The notes under the pieces: model-generated
The model's input: the letters and a program-made list of their open reading frames with translations, nothing else
What the model was told of the DNA's origin: nothing
Databases searched by the model: none
Program-made: the position numbers and the translations under genes
In this document: positions 49,013 through 60,071 of the stretch, piece after piece
Position numbering within the stretch: the stretch's first letter is position 1
Layout: the number at the start of each line of letters is the position of its first letter
Assembly (NCBI RefSeq): GCF_039655875.1
Contig: NZ_JBBYXK010000002.1
Coordinates: forward strand, 868,001 to 932,000
Reading direction: 5' to 3'
DNA length: 64,000 bases
Origin: Emcibacter sp. SYSU 3D8
GTDB taxonomy: Bacteria > Pseudomonadota > Alphaproteobacteria > SMXS01

Positions 49013-50800
49013 ATGGTTGCTGAAGTATTTATCGCACAAATAGTAGGTCGAAATCTGGGCCGATTAATTGATTTGGGAAAAGGAATAATAAAAGGCACAT
49101 CAGAACAGATAAGATTTAGATTAAAGTCTGCGTACGAGGCGTATTTATTAAATTCCTCAGAAAAGATAGGAAAATCAAAGTCCTTTACGAACCGGGATAT
49201 TGCCGTAGACATATATCAGTTTTACGTTGATCTGGATGTCAGGTGCGGCGGTTCAGTTATAAAGAGTTGTTCGGCGTCGGATATAGTTTCTATCTCACGG
49301 AGAGTAGTTATTTGCGCAACAGGAGGAGCGGGAAAGTCGATTTTTGTTAAACATCTATTTATGACTGCCCTCGCAGCAGACGGTAAAGTGCCGGTGCTAA
49401 TTGAGCTAAGGCGAATAAATGAAACAAAAGAGACGCTAATTGATGCGATAGTTGCATCTTTAATTAATAACGGATTTGATTTGCCCAGAGAGTATATATT
49501 AAAAGGTCTAGATGAGGGGCATTTTATAGTATTTTTAGATGGATATGACGAGTTATCACACGAAATGAAACCACACATTGCCTTTGAATTACATGATTTT
49601 TCCGCTAGAAATAGAAAGTGCAATATTATAGTAACCTCACGCCCTGATGACGGTTTTAGCGGATGGTCAGATTACCATGTGGCGCATCTGCAAGCGCTTT
49701 CTCAAGACGCGGCCATAGAGTTAATTAGAAAGCTGGGCGCAGATAAGGAGATAACAGAAAGATTTATTGGTGCATTAAAATCAGGAGTATTTAATAGCCA
49801 CGCATCATTTCTATCAATACCTCTATTATTAATAATAATGTTCTTAACGTATGGGGATAATGCAGAGATACCCAAGAAATTGAGTTTATTTTATAGTAAA
49901 GCTTATGTAGCGCTTTTTCAGCAGCATGATGCTTTCAAGGGATCTTTCATGCGCGACAGAAGAACTAATCTCGACATACAAGATTTTTCCAAAATATTTT
50001 CAGCCTTTAGCTTGTTGACGTATGATAAGAGATCTTTAACATTTGATAGAATGGAGGCGATATCCGACGTAGAAAAATGCACTAAATTAACTGGTATTAC
50101 AGTCCGTGCTGATGATTTTATTTCTGATGCTTTACAGGCGGTATGTCTGCTGATGGAGGATGGTAGTCATCTTATATTTTCGCATAGATCATTCCAAGAA
50201 TATTTTGTCGCATTGTTCGTTGCCAACGCGCTGCCACATGTTCAAGAGAAAATTGTAGAGCGCTTATGGAGCAATGCGTGGGGCGATGGAGTGATTCCGC
50301 TACTGTATGAGATTAATCAGGATATTACGGAGGCTAAGATTCTAATTCCATGGCTTCGCGCATTTGTTTCCAACAATAATATTGTTGATTCAGTAGAAAG
50401 AGGCGATTTTATCAATTTTTTACGAAGGAATGTTATAACTATATCTGGAACAACAAAGGGTACATCTCGTATATCTTCTCGCACTAACCGAGATATGGCG
50501 CTCGTTATAATTCTGCATAATATTGGCGTAGCGCAATTCAGCAGATGGGGCTCCCAGTCTCTCGATGTAGAAGAAGAAAATAGATATCTACATAAGTTAT
50601 TCAATAGAGAGGACGATAAGCCGGTTTCTTATTCTTTTGATGCCCCCAATCTTCCCGAAGAACTATATGACTACCTCGATTGGAGGCGCGAAATCCCCAC
50701 GCTATCCGTTTCAATGTTGCAAGAATTGCGGGCCTATCTTGCTGCGCTCGAAGAAAAGCATGCAAAGATGGAGCGTACTTTGGACGATCTGCTATCCTAG
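49013..50800 (+). CDS. NACHT-domain STAND NTPase (candidate anti-phage protein)
   Basis: 595 residues, visibly AT-rich (many AAA, ATA, TTA, AGA codons) against a GC-rich genome, so recently acquired. Residues 1-95 are mostly helical with no recognised effector. NACHT core: Walker A ATGGAGKSI (102-110), the Walker B/acidic motif FIVFLDGYDEL (171-181), IIVTSRPDD (205-213), and the winged-helix signature IFSHRSFQEYF (388-398). Residues 405-595 show no TPR, LRR or WD repeats; the last 27 look like a short coiled coil. Ribosome site GGGAGGAG. Bacterial NACHT proteins can act as single-gene phage sensors; this role is inferred from architecture and setting. Confidence 0.85.
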   Translation: MVAEVFIAQIVGRNLGRLIDLGKGIIKGTSEQIRFRLKSAYEAYLLNSSEKIGKSKSFTNRDIAVDIYQFYVDLDVRCGGSVIKSCSASDIVSISRRVVICATGGAGKSIFVKHLFMTALAADGKVPVLIELRRINETKETLIDAIVASLINNGFDLPREYILKGLDEGHFIVFLDGYDELSHEMKPHIAFELHDFSARNRKCNIIVTSRPDDGFSGWSDYHVAHLQALSQDAAIELIRKLGADKEITERFIGALKSGVFNSHASFLSIPLLLIIMFLTYGDNAEIPKKLSLFYSKAYVALFQQHDAFKGSFMRDRRTNLDIQDFSKIFSAFSLLTYDKRSLTFDRMEAISDVEKCTKLTGITVRADDFISDALQAVCLLMEDGSHLIFSHRSFQEYFVALFVANALPHVQEKIVERLWSNAWGDGVIPLLYEINQDITEAKILIPWLRAFVSNNNIVDSVERGDFINFLRRNVITISGTTKGTSRISSRTNRDMALVIILHNIGVAQFSRWGSQSLDVEEENRYLHKLFNREDDKPVSYSFDAPNLPEELYDYLDWRREIPTLSVSMLQELRAYLAALEEKHAKMERTLDDLLS

Positions 50801-50813
50801 GCATCTTTGTGCT

Positions 50814-51338
50814 CTAGCTCGGCCCGATCTCCCGGCCCGCCGCCACGGCCTCCTCGGTCGCCTTGCGCATCTTCTGGCCGTCATAGCCGATGCGCTTCAC
50901 CGGGGTCACCTTCAGCACGCGGCGGTTCGGCGTGTCGTTCAGCTTCACGAACAGCTTCTGGGCCTCCTCGTCGCCGCCGCGCAGGCGCTTGGCGAGTAGC
51001 GGCAGGAACCAGTCGATGGTGGCCTGGTCCTTGAACACCTCGCAGGTGCCCTTGTAGGTCAGCGCCCGGCTGGCGAGCGTGCTGGTGCCCTTGCTGGTGA
51101 TGGCGATGGACACGCGCGGATCGCGCTCGACGGCCTGCACCCGCACGCGCAGCGACGACACCGACAGCCAGAAACAGCCCTTCTCGAAGATGTAGGACAT
51201 GATCACGCCGACGGGCCAGCCTTCCTTGGTCGACCACATGAAGGTGCACTCGTTCTGCGCCGCGATCAGCTCGGCCTCGGCCTGCTCGTCGAGGGTGTAG
51301 CCGCCGACATAGTCGTAGTTGAAAGGCTTCTCGGTCAT
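50814..51338 (-). CDS. Pyridoxamine 5'-phosphate oxidase family flavoprotein
   Basis: 174 residues forming the split-barrel flavin fold: AELIAAQNECTFMWSTKEGWPVGVIMSYIFEKGCFWLSV, VQAVERDPRVSIAIT and LTYKGTCEVFKD. The C-terminus contains VKLNDTPNRRVLKVTPVKRIGYDGQKM. Such proteins bind FMN, F420 or haem and reduce varied substrates; the true activity is not readable. Normal GC-rich base composition, so the AT-rich NACHT gene stops sharply at its 3' end. Confidence 0.82.
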   Translation of the reverse strand: MTEKPFNYDYVGGYTLDEQAEAELIAAQNECTFMWSTKEGWPVGVIMSYIFEKGCFWLSVSSLRVRVQAVERDPRVSIAITSKGTSTLASRALTYKGTCEVFKDQATIDWFLPLLAKRLRGGDEEAQKLFVKLNDTPNRRVLKVTPVKRIGYDGQKMRKATEEAVAAGREIGPS

Positions 51339-51402
51339 GGTGTCTCTCCCCTTGTCTGGCGAGAGTGTAACGGGTGATAGGCTTCCCGTTCCATCCCATA
51401 GT

Positions 51403-51430
51403 CGTCATTCCCGCGCACGCGGGAACCCAG
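51403..51430. repeat. REP-like palindromic repeat, copy A
   Basis: 28-bp unit built around the dyad TTCCCGCG-CA-CGCGGGAA (51408-51425) with flanks CGTCA and CCCAG. An inverted second copy lies 94 bp downstream, now split by the IS element. Same general form as GC-rich REP-like repeats scattered in many proteobacterial genomes. Confidence 0.75.
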
Positions 51431-52481
51431 TTGGGGAAGGGGCTGAATGTCCGTGCCGCTCGGTTACGAAAGAAACTTCGTTCGTTGAAGAGGCTCGTAA
51501 GCAGTCAACCAGTCCTACGAAGAGCTGGGTCCCCGCGTGCGTGTTGTGTCCCGGAAGGTTAGCCAAGAGTTCGGCAGGTGCCTTGTGTCCGAGGCATCGC
51601 AGTCTGGTTCGATTGTAGTCCCTGACGAAGGCGAGGATGAAGTCGTTCCGCTGCTGGTGGGTTTCGAAGCGGTTCTTGCCATTGTTGGCGTCGATGGGAG
51701 GGTGATTCCGGATGGCCTCGGCGAGGCGCCGGTTGAAGCGCTCGGCCATGCCGTTGGTTTGCGGCCGGTAGGGTCTGGTCAGCTTGTGCTTAATGGCGTG
51801 CTTTTGACAGATCTTGTCGAAGGGATGCTCGCCGGTGCCGTTGTCGCGCTTGCGCCAGCGGGCATCGCCGAAGCGGTCGGTAAACTCGGAGCCATTGTCG
51901 GTCAGGATTGTGTGGACGGGATAGCCGAAGCTTTCCAGGAACCGCTGCAGGCAACCGGCGACGATCGGCCCGCTCCGGGTCTCTATGATCTCGACATGGA
52001 CGAAGCGGGTTGTCCGCTCGATGGCCACGAAGACGTAAGCGGCCTTGCGCTCCAAGCGTGGCAGATGCTTCAGGTCGATGTGCACATAGCCGAAGGGCTC
52101 GCTCGCAAAGGGTTCAGCGGGTCGTTCCGAAGGCTTGGGCCGTCTGGACACACCCCGGCGCTGGAAGCAGCGATGCAGGGCCGAGCGGGAGATATTGGGG
52201 CGAATGCAGCGGCGCATCACCTCCAGGGCGTCGTCCAGCGACAGATTGAGATCGGTGCGAAGCCCAACCGCGATCTCTTCCTCCTCAAAGGTAAAGTCCG
52301 TGGCCAGGGTATGCGGCGTACAGGAATGATCGGCGACATCCACGCGCCCCTTCCAACGACGCACCGTCCGTTCACTGACATTCAGTTCCGTCACCAACTC
52401 GGCAACCGACAGCGGGCTGGACTGGATATAGGCCCTCGTCTTCGGCGTCGTCGTCGCGTTCGCGTGCAACTTCACAAGCAT
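51405..52481 (-). CDS. IS481-family transposase
   Basis: 358 codons. An N-terminal helix-turn-helix (SVAELVTELNVSERTVRRWKGR) precedes the DDE integrase core: VHIDLKHLP (first Asp), ILTDNGSEFTDRFG (second Asp) and RPYRPQTNGMAERFNRRLAEAI (Glu). The element's own coding sequence ends at LLANLPGHNT without a stop codon. Translation therefore runs through the terminal repeat and about 46 codons of host DNA before a TGA inside REP copy A. The catalytic residues look intact. Confidence 0.9.
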   Translation of the reverse strand: MLVKLHANATTTPKTRAYIQSSPLSVAELVTELNVSERTVRRWKGRVDVADHSCTPHTLATDFTFEEEEIAVGLRTDLNLSLDDALEVMRRCIRPNISRSALHRCFQRRGVSRRPKPSERPAEPFASEPFGYVHIDLKHLPRLERKAAYVFVAIERTTRFVHVEIIETRSGPIVAGCLQRFLESFGYPVHTILTDNGSEFTDRFGDARWRKRDNGTGEHPFDKICQKHAIKHKLTRPYRPQTNGMAERFNRRLAEAIRNHPPIDANNGKNRFETHQQRNDFILAFVRDYNRTRLRCLGHKAPAELLANLPGHNTHAGTQLFVGLVDCLRASSTNEVSFVTERHGHSAPSPTGFPRARE

Positions 52482-52569
52482 CGGCGTTCCTCCACCCAGC
52501 GGATGCCACAGGCTACACCAAAGCTATCAACCCAACCCTCCGGGACACAACACGTGCGCGGGGATGACG
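51525..52569. repeat. REP-like palindromic repeat, copy B, interrupted by the IS element
   Basis: Copy B is 51525-51541 plus 52559-52569. Rejoined after removing the IS and one target duplicate, it is a 28-bp inverted copy of A. It differs from A at two positions only, T to C and A to G, and these two bases pair with each other in the stem. Confidence 0.75.
51542..52552 (-). mobile_element. IS481-family insertion sequence (1011 bp)
   Basis: Bounded by imperfect terminal inverted repeats beginning TGTTGTGTCCCGGA at both ends (left end 51542, right end 52552 read on the other strand). It is flanked by a perfect 6-bp target duplication CGTGCG at 51536-51541 and 52553-52558. It carries a single DDE transposase gene and sits in the loop/stem of a REP-like palindrome. 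Intact ends and duplication indicate recent insertion. Confidence 0.9.
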
Positions 52570-52577
52570 GTCGACTA

Positions 52578-53627
52578 TTATCTGTCGAGCAACCGCGCCG
52601 CGTCCCGCACGATGCGCTCGGCGATCACGGTCGCCGGCTCCTCGCTCGCCAATGAAAACGACTGCCCCGCCCAGACCGGCGAGAAGTCGGGTCTGCCGTC
52701 AGCCTCGGCCGCCTTGCGCAGGCTGGCGATGGCGTTCGAGGCGAGCGGGAAGGCGGGCGCGTCCGGGTTGATGGGGCCGACATCCCGCACCAGCCGGGTG
52801 GTGAAGCCGCGCGCCGGGCGGCCGGTGATCACGTTGGTCATGGCGGTGGGGCCGCCTGCCGCCAGCGCCTTCCGGTGGAGGGTGCTGGTCAGCGCCTCGG
52901 GGCTGCGCAGGAACGCGGTGCCGACCTGCACGGCCGCTGCGCCCAGCACCAGGGCGGCGGCCATGGCGCGGCCGTCGCTGACGCCGCCCGCTGCGATCAC
53001 CGGCACCTTCACCGCGTCGGTGACCAGCGGCACCAGTGAGAAGGTGCCGGTCTGGGTGGCGGTGTCGAGGCCCAGGAACATGCCGCGGTGGCCGCCGGCC
53101 TCGGCGCCTTGCGCGATGACGGCATCGACGCCGCTTCGCTCCAGCCAGACCGCTTCATCGACGGTGGTGGCCGAGGCGATGATCCTCGCACCCGTTGCCC
53201 TGACCCGCGCGAGCAGCGGTGCGGCTGGCAAGCCGAAATGGAAACTGACCACTTCGGGGCGGCTGTCCTCGACCACGGCGCAGGCCGCCTCGTCGAAGGG
53301 CCGGCGCGGCGGTGCGTCCGGGCCGTCGGGGACCGGACCGTAAAGCGCCGCGATCTTCGCACGCCATGCCTGCTCGCGGGCCGGGTCGGGCTCGGGCGGC
53401 GTGTGGCAGAAGAAGTTGAGGTTGAGCGGGCCGGTCGCCTGCTGACGGATCACGCCGATCTCGGCGCGCATCTGTTCGGGGCTCAGCAGCGCGCAGGGCA
53501 GCGCGGGCAGGCCGCCCGCCTTTGCCACGGCGACAGCGAGCGCCGAGCCTGCGCTGCCGGCCATGGGCGCGAGCAGCAAGGGATGGTCGATCCCGAACAG
53601 GTCGAGGATGCGCCGGTCCTGCCACAT
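52578..53627 (-). CDS. Nitronate monooxygenase family protein
   Basis: 349 residues from the ATG at 53627. The FMN barrel begins LFGIDHPLLLAPMAGSAGSALAVAVAKAGGLPAL. Substrate and flavin segments VSFHFGLPAAPLL, AVIAQGAEAGGHRGMF with the catalytic His, VPVIAAGGVSDGRAMAAALVLGAAAVQVGTAFL are all present. The enzyme oxidises nitronates (for example propionate-3-nitronate) to carbonyls. A different type from the fragment at the left edge. Last of the minus-strand genes after gltBD. Confidence 0.9.
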   Translation of the reverse strand: MWQDRRILDLFGIDHPLLLAPMAGSAGSALAVAVAKAGGLPALPCALLSPEQMRAEIGVIRQQATGPLNLNFFCHTPPEPDPAREQAWRAKIAALYGPVPDGPDAPPRRPFDEAACAVVEDSRPEVVSFHFGLPAAPLLARVRATGARIIASATTVDEAVWLERSGVDAVIAQGAEAGGHRGMFLGLDTATQTGTFSLVPLVTDAVKVPVIAAGGVSDGRAMAAALVLGAAAVQVGTAFLRSPEALTSTLHRKALAAGGPTAMTNVITGRPARGFTTRLVRDVGPINPDAPAFPLASNAIASLRKAAEADGRPDFSPVWAGQSFSLASEEPATVIAERIVRDAARLLDR

Positions 53628-53719
53628 GGAAACCTCCCGCTTTGCCTGCGGAAAATGTAGGCCACGATCGGCGGCGGACACTGTGTTTTATTCCTCCGCG
53701 GCGCTGCGGATGTGCGCCG

Positions 53720-53980
53720 TCAGTCGCCGCGTCGCAAATCGTCCAGGATGCGGTCGTTGTCGAGCAGGGGCTCGCGGCGGTCTTCCCAGGTGGCGCTGTC
53801 GGCGATCATCTCGTGGGCGGTTTCCGCCTTGATGCCGAAGACCAGGGCGACCAGAGCGCGGGCATCGTCGAAATCGCCGGCCGCGGCCCTGATGATGGCC
53901 AGGACCTCTTCGGTTTCCGCACCGTCCGCGAGTATCTCGCGGCACGCGCGCACCAGGCCGGCGCGCCGGCCTTCATCCAT
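53720..53980 (-). CDS. Small hypothetical protein downstream of gltD
   Basis: 86 residues, acidic, predicted helical (MDEGRRAGLVRACREILADG ... FDDARALVALVFGIKAETAHEM). No signal peptide, membrane segment or cysteine cluster beyond one Cys. I do not recognise a family. It begins 6 bp after the gltD stop, so it is probably read with gltB-gltD. Codon use is like the neighbours, supporting a real gene. Confidence 0.55.
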   Translation of the reverse strand: MDEGRRAGLVRACREILADGAETEEVLAIIRAAAGDFDDARALVALVFGIKAETAHEMIADSATWEDRREPLLDNDRILDDLRRGD

Positions 53981-53986
53981 GACCGA

Positions 53987-55405
<1,419 letters not shown>

Positions 55406-55406
55406 A

Positions 55407-58400
55407 TCAGCGTCCTCCCGCCGCGGCGACGGCGCGCTGCACGTTCCGCTTTGCTTGCATCTGCTCCAGCGCCATCCGGTAGTCGACCGGCATGACCTTG
55501 ATGAATTTGGGCAGATATTCCGCCCAGTTTTCCAGGATGTGCCTGGCCCTGTCGCTGCCCGTATAGCGCAGGTGCTTCTTCAGCAGCAGGCACAGGCGTT
55601 CGGCGTCGTACCGGGTCATGTCGTGATCCAGGTCGACGATGCCGTGGTTCTCCAGGTCGCCCTGCAGGTGCAGGATGCGGTTCATCAATTCGTCCTCGGC
55701 CGGGATCGGCGCGATCTCGACCATCTGCAGGTTCACCCGGCGGTCGAAATCGCCTTCCTCGTCCAGCACATAGGCGATGCCGCCCGACATGCCGGCCGCG
55801 AAGTTGCGCCCGGTCTTGCCGATGACGGCGACGATGCCGCCGGTCATGTATTCGCAGCCGTGGTCGCCCACGCCCTCGACGACCGCGGTCGCGCCCGAAT
55901 TGCGAACGGCGAAGCGTTCGCCCGCGACGCCGCGGAAGTAGCACTCGCCGGCGATGGCGCCGTAGAGCACCGTATTGCCGACAATGATGCTATCGGGTGC
56001 CGGGAACTGGCTTTCACGGTGCGGGTAGATGACGACCCGGCCGCCCGAGAGGCCCTTGCCCACATAATCGTTGCCTTCGCCTTCCAGCTCGAACGACACG
56101 CCCCTGGCGAGGAACGCGCCGAAGCTCTGGCCGGCGGTGCCGGTCAGCTTCACCGCGATGGTGTCCTCGGGCAGACCGGCGTGGCCGTAGCGCTTGGCCA
56201 CTTCGCCCGACAGCATGGCGCCAACCGTCCGGTTGACGTTGCGTACGGGGATGTCGATCTTCACCGGCGTGCCGTCGACCAGCGCGGGCTGCGCCTGCTC
56301 GATCAGCACACGGTCCGGAATGTCCCAGATGCCGTGCTTCTGTTCCTCGTTGTGGAAAATGGCGACGTCGCCGTCAATGTCCGGCTTGTGAAACAGCCTG
56401 GTGAAGTCCAGGCCCTTGGCCTTCCAATGGTCGTGGGCCTTGCGCATGTCGAGCATGTCGACCCGGCCGATCATCTCGTTCATGGTGCGGAAGCCCATGG
56501 CGGCCATGTATTCGCGGACTTCCTCGGCAAGGAAGAAGAAATAGTTGATGACGTGCTCGGGCTGGCCGGTGAACTTCTTGCGCAGTTCCGGGTCCTGGGT
56601 GGCGACGCCGACCGGGCAGGTGTTCAGGTGACACTTGCGCATCATGATGCAACCGGCCGCGATCAGCGGCGCGGTGGCGAAGCCGAATTCGTCGGCCCCG
56701 AGCAGCGCACCCACGATCACGTCGCGGCCGGTCCGCAGACCGCCGTCGACCTGCACCGCGATGCGGCCGCGCAGGCGGTTCAGCACCAGGGTCTGCTGGG
56801 TCTCGGCGAGGCCGATTTCCCACGGCGATCCCGCATGCTTCAGCGAGGTCAGCGGGCTGGCGCCGGTGCCGCCTTCATAGCCCGAGATGGTGACGTGGTC
56901 GGCCTTCGCCTTCGAAACGCCGGCGGCAACCGTGCCCACGCCCACTTCCGACACCAGCTTGACGCTGACGCGGGCCTGCGGGTTGACGTTCTTCAGGTCG
57001 AAGATCAGCTGGGCCAGATCCTCGATCGAATAGATGTCGTGATGCGGCGGCGGCGAAATCAGGCCCACGCCCGGGGTCGAGTGCCGCACCTTGGCGATGA
57101 TCTCGTCGACCTTGTGGCCGGGCAACTGGCCGCCTTCGCCGGGCTTTGCGCCCTGGGCCATCTTGATCTGGATGTCATCGGCGTTGACCAGATATTCGGC
57201 GGTCACGCCGAAGCGGCCGCTGGCCACCTGCTTGATGGCCGAGCGCATGGAATCGCCGTTGGGCATGGGCAGGAACCGGTCCGGCTCCTCGCCGCCCTCG
57301 CCGGTGTTCGACCTGCCGCCGATCCGGTTCATGGCGATGGCCAGGGTGGTGTGCGCCTCGCGGCTGATCGAGCCGAACGACATGGCGCCGGTCGAGAACC
57401 GCTTGACGATCTCGGACGCCGGCTCGACGTCCTCGAGCGGCACCGGGGTCGGCGCATGCTTGATGTTGAACAGGCTGCGCGGGGTGGTCAGACGCTCGCC
57501 CTCGTCGTTGATGGCGGCGGCGAACTGGCGGTAGCGCTCCTGGCTGTTGCCGCGCACGGCGTGCTGCAGGGCGCTGACCGTCTCCGGAGTCCACACATGG
57601 TCCTCGCCGCGGATGCGGTACATGTAGTCGCCGCCCACATCGAGCTGGTTGGCATAGACCGGCGAATGGCCGAAGGCCAGCTTGTGCCGGCGGACGCTCT
57701 CCTCGGCGATTTCGGGCAGGCCCGAGCCTTCGATCGTGGTGGGCGTGCCGTAGAAATAATCGTCGACGAACTGGCTGGTGAGGCCGACCGCGTCGAAGAT
57801 CTGGGCGCCGCAATAGGACTGGTAGGTCGAGATGCCCATCTTGGACATGACCTTCAGGATGCCCTTCGAGATCGCCTTGACGTAACGCTCCTTGGCGGAC
57901 TTCTCGGGAATCTGCTCGTCGAGGTGCGGCAGCATGTTGACGATGGTGTCGAATGCCAGCCACGGATTGATCGCCTCGGCGCCGTAACCCGCCAGCAGGC
58001 AGAAATGGTGCACCTCGCGTGCTTCGCCGGTCTCGATCACAAGGCCCGCGCCGGTGCGCAGGCCGCGCTTGATCAGATGCTGGTGCACCGCCGACGTGGC
58101 GAGCAGCGACGGAATCGGGATGCGGTCCTGGCTCACCGCCCGGTCGGACACGATGACGATGTTGTAGTCGGCCTCGACGCCCTCTTCCGCCTCGCTGCAG
58201 ATGCGGTCCAGCGCGGCCTTCAGGCCGGCAGCGCCCTCTGACGACGGATAGGTGGCGTCGACGGTCAGGGTCTGGAACGGATTGCCGGCCACGTCGCCGA
58301 TGTGCCTGATCTTTTCCAGATCGGCATTGGTCAGGATCGGCTGGTGCACTTCCAGCCGCTTGTGGCCGCCTGCGCCCAGGCCCAGCAGATTGGGCCGCGG

Positions 58401-60071
58401 GCCGATGAACGACGTCAGCGACATGACAAGTTCCTCGCGGATCGGATCGATCGGCGGGTTGGTCACCTGGGCGAAGCGCTGCTTGAAATAGGAATATAGC
58501 GGCTTGGGTAGGTTCGACAGCGCCGGGATCGGCGTGTCGTTGCCCATGGAGCCGATGGCTTCCTGGCCGGTCAGCATCATCGGCGTCATCAGGATGCGCA
58601 GATCTTCCTGGGTATAGCCGAATGCCTGCTGCTGCTTCAGCAGCGGCACGCCGGTCGACGGCGGCTCGACGCCGTTGCGCTCGGGCAGCGTCTCCAGCTG
58701 GATCTGCGCCGCGTCGAGCAGCTTCTGGTACGGCTTGGCCGAGGCCAGCTGCGCCTTGATTTCCTCGTCGTCGATGATGCGGCCTTCGACGGTGTCGATC
58801 AGCAGCATCTTGCCGGGCTGCAGGCGCCACTTCCTGACGATCTTGCTCTCGGGCACGGGCAGCACGCCGGCTTCCGATGCCAGGATGACCACGTCGTCAT
58901 CGGTGATGATGTAGCGGGCGGGACGCAGGCCGTTGCGGTCGAGCGTGGCGCCGATCTGGCGGCCATCGGTGAATGCCACGGCGGCCGGGCCGTCCCACGG
59001 CTCCATCAGCGCGGCGTGATATTCGTAGAAGGCGCGGCGCTCGGAATCCATCAGCGGATTGCCCGACCAGGCTTCCGGGATCAGCATCATCATGGCATGG
59101 GCCATGGAATAGCCGCCATGCACCAGCAGCTCGAGGGCGTTGTCGAAGTCGGCCGAATCGGACTGGCCTTCCGGAATCAGCGGCCACAGCTTTTCCAGGT
59201 CCTCGCCGTAGACTTCCGAGCGCAGCGCATCGCGGCGCGCATTCATCCAGTTGATGTTGCCGCGCACCGTGTTGATCTCGCCATTGTGGCAGATGAACCG
59301 GAACGGATGTGCCAGCTTCCAGGACGGGAAGGTGTTGGTGGAGAACCGCTGGTGGACGAGCGCCAGCGCCGATTCCATCAGCGGGTCCTGCAGGTCCATG
59401 TAGTACTGGCCCACCTGCTTGGCCAGCAGGATGCCCTTGTAAAGCATGGTGCGGGCCGACAGGGACGGGATGTAGTACCAGTCATAGACCGCCTGGCCCA
59501 TCTGCAGCACGCCGGCCGAGACGACCTTGCGCAGGGTGTACAGCTTGCGTTCGAAGGAATCCTCGTCGATCACGGCGGCGCCGCGGCCGATGAAGAACTG
59601 CTTGATGACCGGTTCGGTCTTCTTCAGCGCCTCGGAGAAATCCGAATTGTCGACCGGCACGTCGCGCCAGCCCAGGAAGCGCTGGCCTTCCAGCGCGGTG
59701 ACGGTCTCGACCAGTTCCTTGATCTTCTCCTGCTGCGCTTCCTCGCGCGGGAGAAAGATAACGCCGACGCCGTAATGGCCGGCCTTGGGCAGGGTGATGT
59801 CGAGCTTGCCGGCTTCCGTGCGCATGAACGCGTCGGGCACCTGGATCAGGATGCCGGCGCCGTCGCCGGCCTTGGGATCGGCGCCCACGGCGCCGCGATG
59901 GTCCAGGTTGAGCAGAATCTGCAGACCCTGCTGGACGATCTCGTGGCTCTTCTTGCCTTTGATATTGGCGACGAAGCCGATGCCGCAGGCGTCATGCTCC
60001 TGCGACGGATTATAAAGTCCCTGCGCCTTTGGCAGGCCGGGCCTGGTGATTTCCCTGTCTGGCTTCGACAT
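55407..60071 (-). CDS. gltB: Glutamate synthase (NADPH) large subunit
   Basis: 1554 residues from the ATG at 60071. A 28-residue propeptide precedes the catalytic Cys29 in EHDACGIGF, the N-terminal nucleophile of the glutaminase domain. The central and FMN-binding domains follow, with [19 protein letters not shown] and the 3Fe-4S cysteines in [19 protein letters not shown]. The C-terminal beta-helix contains GGIAYVLDE. It makes two glutamates from glutamine and 2-oxoglutarate, with gltD. An upstream start at 60128 is less likely. Confidence 0.96.
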   Translation of the reverse strand: MSKPDREITRPGLPKAQGLYNPSQEHDACGIGFVANIKGKKSHEIVQQGLQILLNLDHRGAVGADPKAGDGAGILIQVPDAFMRTEAGKLDITLPKAGHYGVGVIFLPREEAQQEKIKELVETVTALEGQRFLGWRDVPVDNSDFSEALKKTEPVIKQFFIGRGAAVIDEDSFERKLYTLRKVVSAGVLQMGQAVYDWYYIPSLSARTMLYKGILLAKQVGQYYMDLQDPLMESALALVHQRFSTNTFPSWKLAHPFRFICHNGEINTVRGNINWMNARRDALRSEVYGEDLEKLWPLIPEGQSDSADFDNALELLVHGGYSMAHAMMMLIPEAWSGNPLMDSERRAFYEYHAALMEPWDGPAAVAFTDGRQIGATLDRNGLRPARYIITDDDVVILASEAGVLPVPESKIVRKWRLQPGKMLLIDTVEGRIIDDEEIKAQLASAKPYQKLLDAAQIQLETLPERNGVEPPSTGVPLLKQQQAFGYTQEDLRILMTPMMLTGQEAIGSMGNDTPIPALSNLPKPLYSYFKQRFAQVTNPPIDPIREELVMSLTSFIGPRPNLLGLGAGGHKRLEVHQPILTNADLEKIRHIGDVAGNPFQTLTVDATYPSSEGAAGLKAALDRICSEAEEGVEADYNIVIVSDRAVSQDRIPIPSLLATSAVHQHLIKRGLRTGAGLVIETGEAREVHHFCLLAGYGAEAINPWLAFDTIVNMLPHLDEQIPEKSAKERYVKAISKGILKVMSKMGISTYQSYCGAQIFDAVGLTSQFVDDYFYGTPTTIEGSGLPEIAEESVRRHKLAFGHSPVYANQLDVGGDYMYRIRGEDHVWTPETVSALQHAVRGNSQERYRQFAAAINDEGERLTTPRSLFNIKHAPTPVPLEDVEPASEIVKRFSTGAMSFGSISREAHTTLAIAMNRIGGRSNTGEGGEEPDRFLPMPNGDSMRSAIKQVASGRFGVTAEYLVNADDIQIKMAQGAKPGEGGQLPGHKVDEIIAKVRHSTPGVGLISPPPHHDIYSIEDLAQLIFDLKNVNPQARVSVKLVSEVGVGTVAAGVSKAKADHVTISGYEGGTGASPLTSLKHAGSPWEIGLAETQQTLVLNRLRGRIAVQVDGGLRTGRDVIVGALLGADEFGFATAPLIAAGCIMMRKCHLNTCPVGVATQDPELRKKFTGQPEHVINYFFFLAEEVREYMAAMGFRTMNEMIGRVDMLDMRKAHDHWKAKGLDFTRLFHKPDIDGDVAIFHNEEQKHGIWDIPDRVLIEQAQPALVDGTPVKIDIPVRNVNRTVGAMLSGEVAKRYGHAGLPEDTIAVKLTGTAGQSFGAFLARGVSFELEGEGNDYVGKGLSGGRVVIYPHRESQFPAPDSIIVGNTVLYGAIAGECYFRGVAGERFAVRNSGATAVVEGVGDHGCEYMTGGIVAVIGKTGRNFAAGMSGGIAYVLDEEGDFDRRVNLQMVEIAPIPAEDELMNRILHLQGDLENHGIVDLDHDMTRYDAERLCLLLKKHLRYTGSDRARHILENWAEYLPKFIKVMPVDYRMALEQMQAKRNVQRAVAAAGGR

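Noticed and set aside
48955-50813. Multi-gene defence operon around the NACHT gene
   Set aside because: The gene stands alone on its strand. The upstream gene is a broken housekeeping-type reductase and the downstream gene is on the opposite strand with normal GC.
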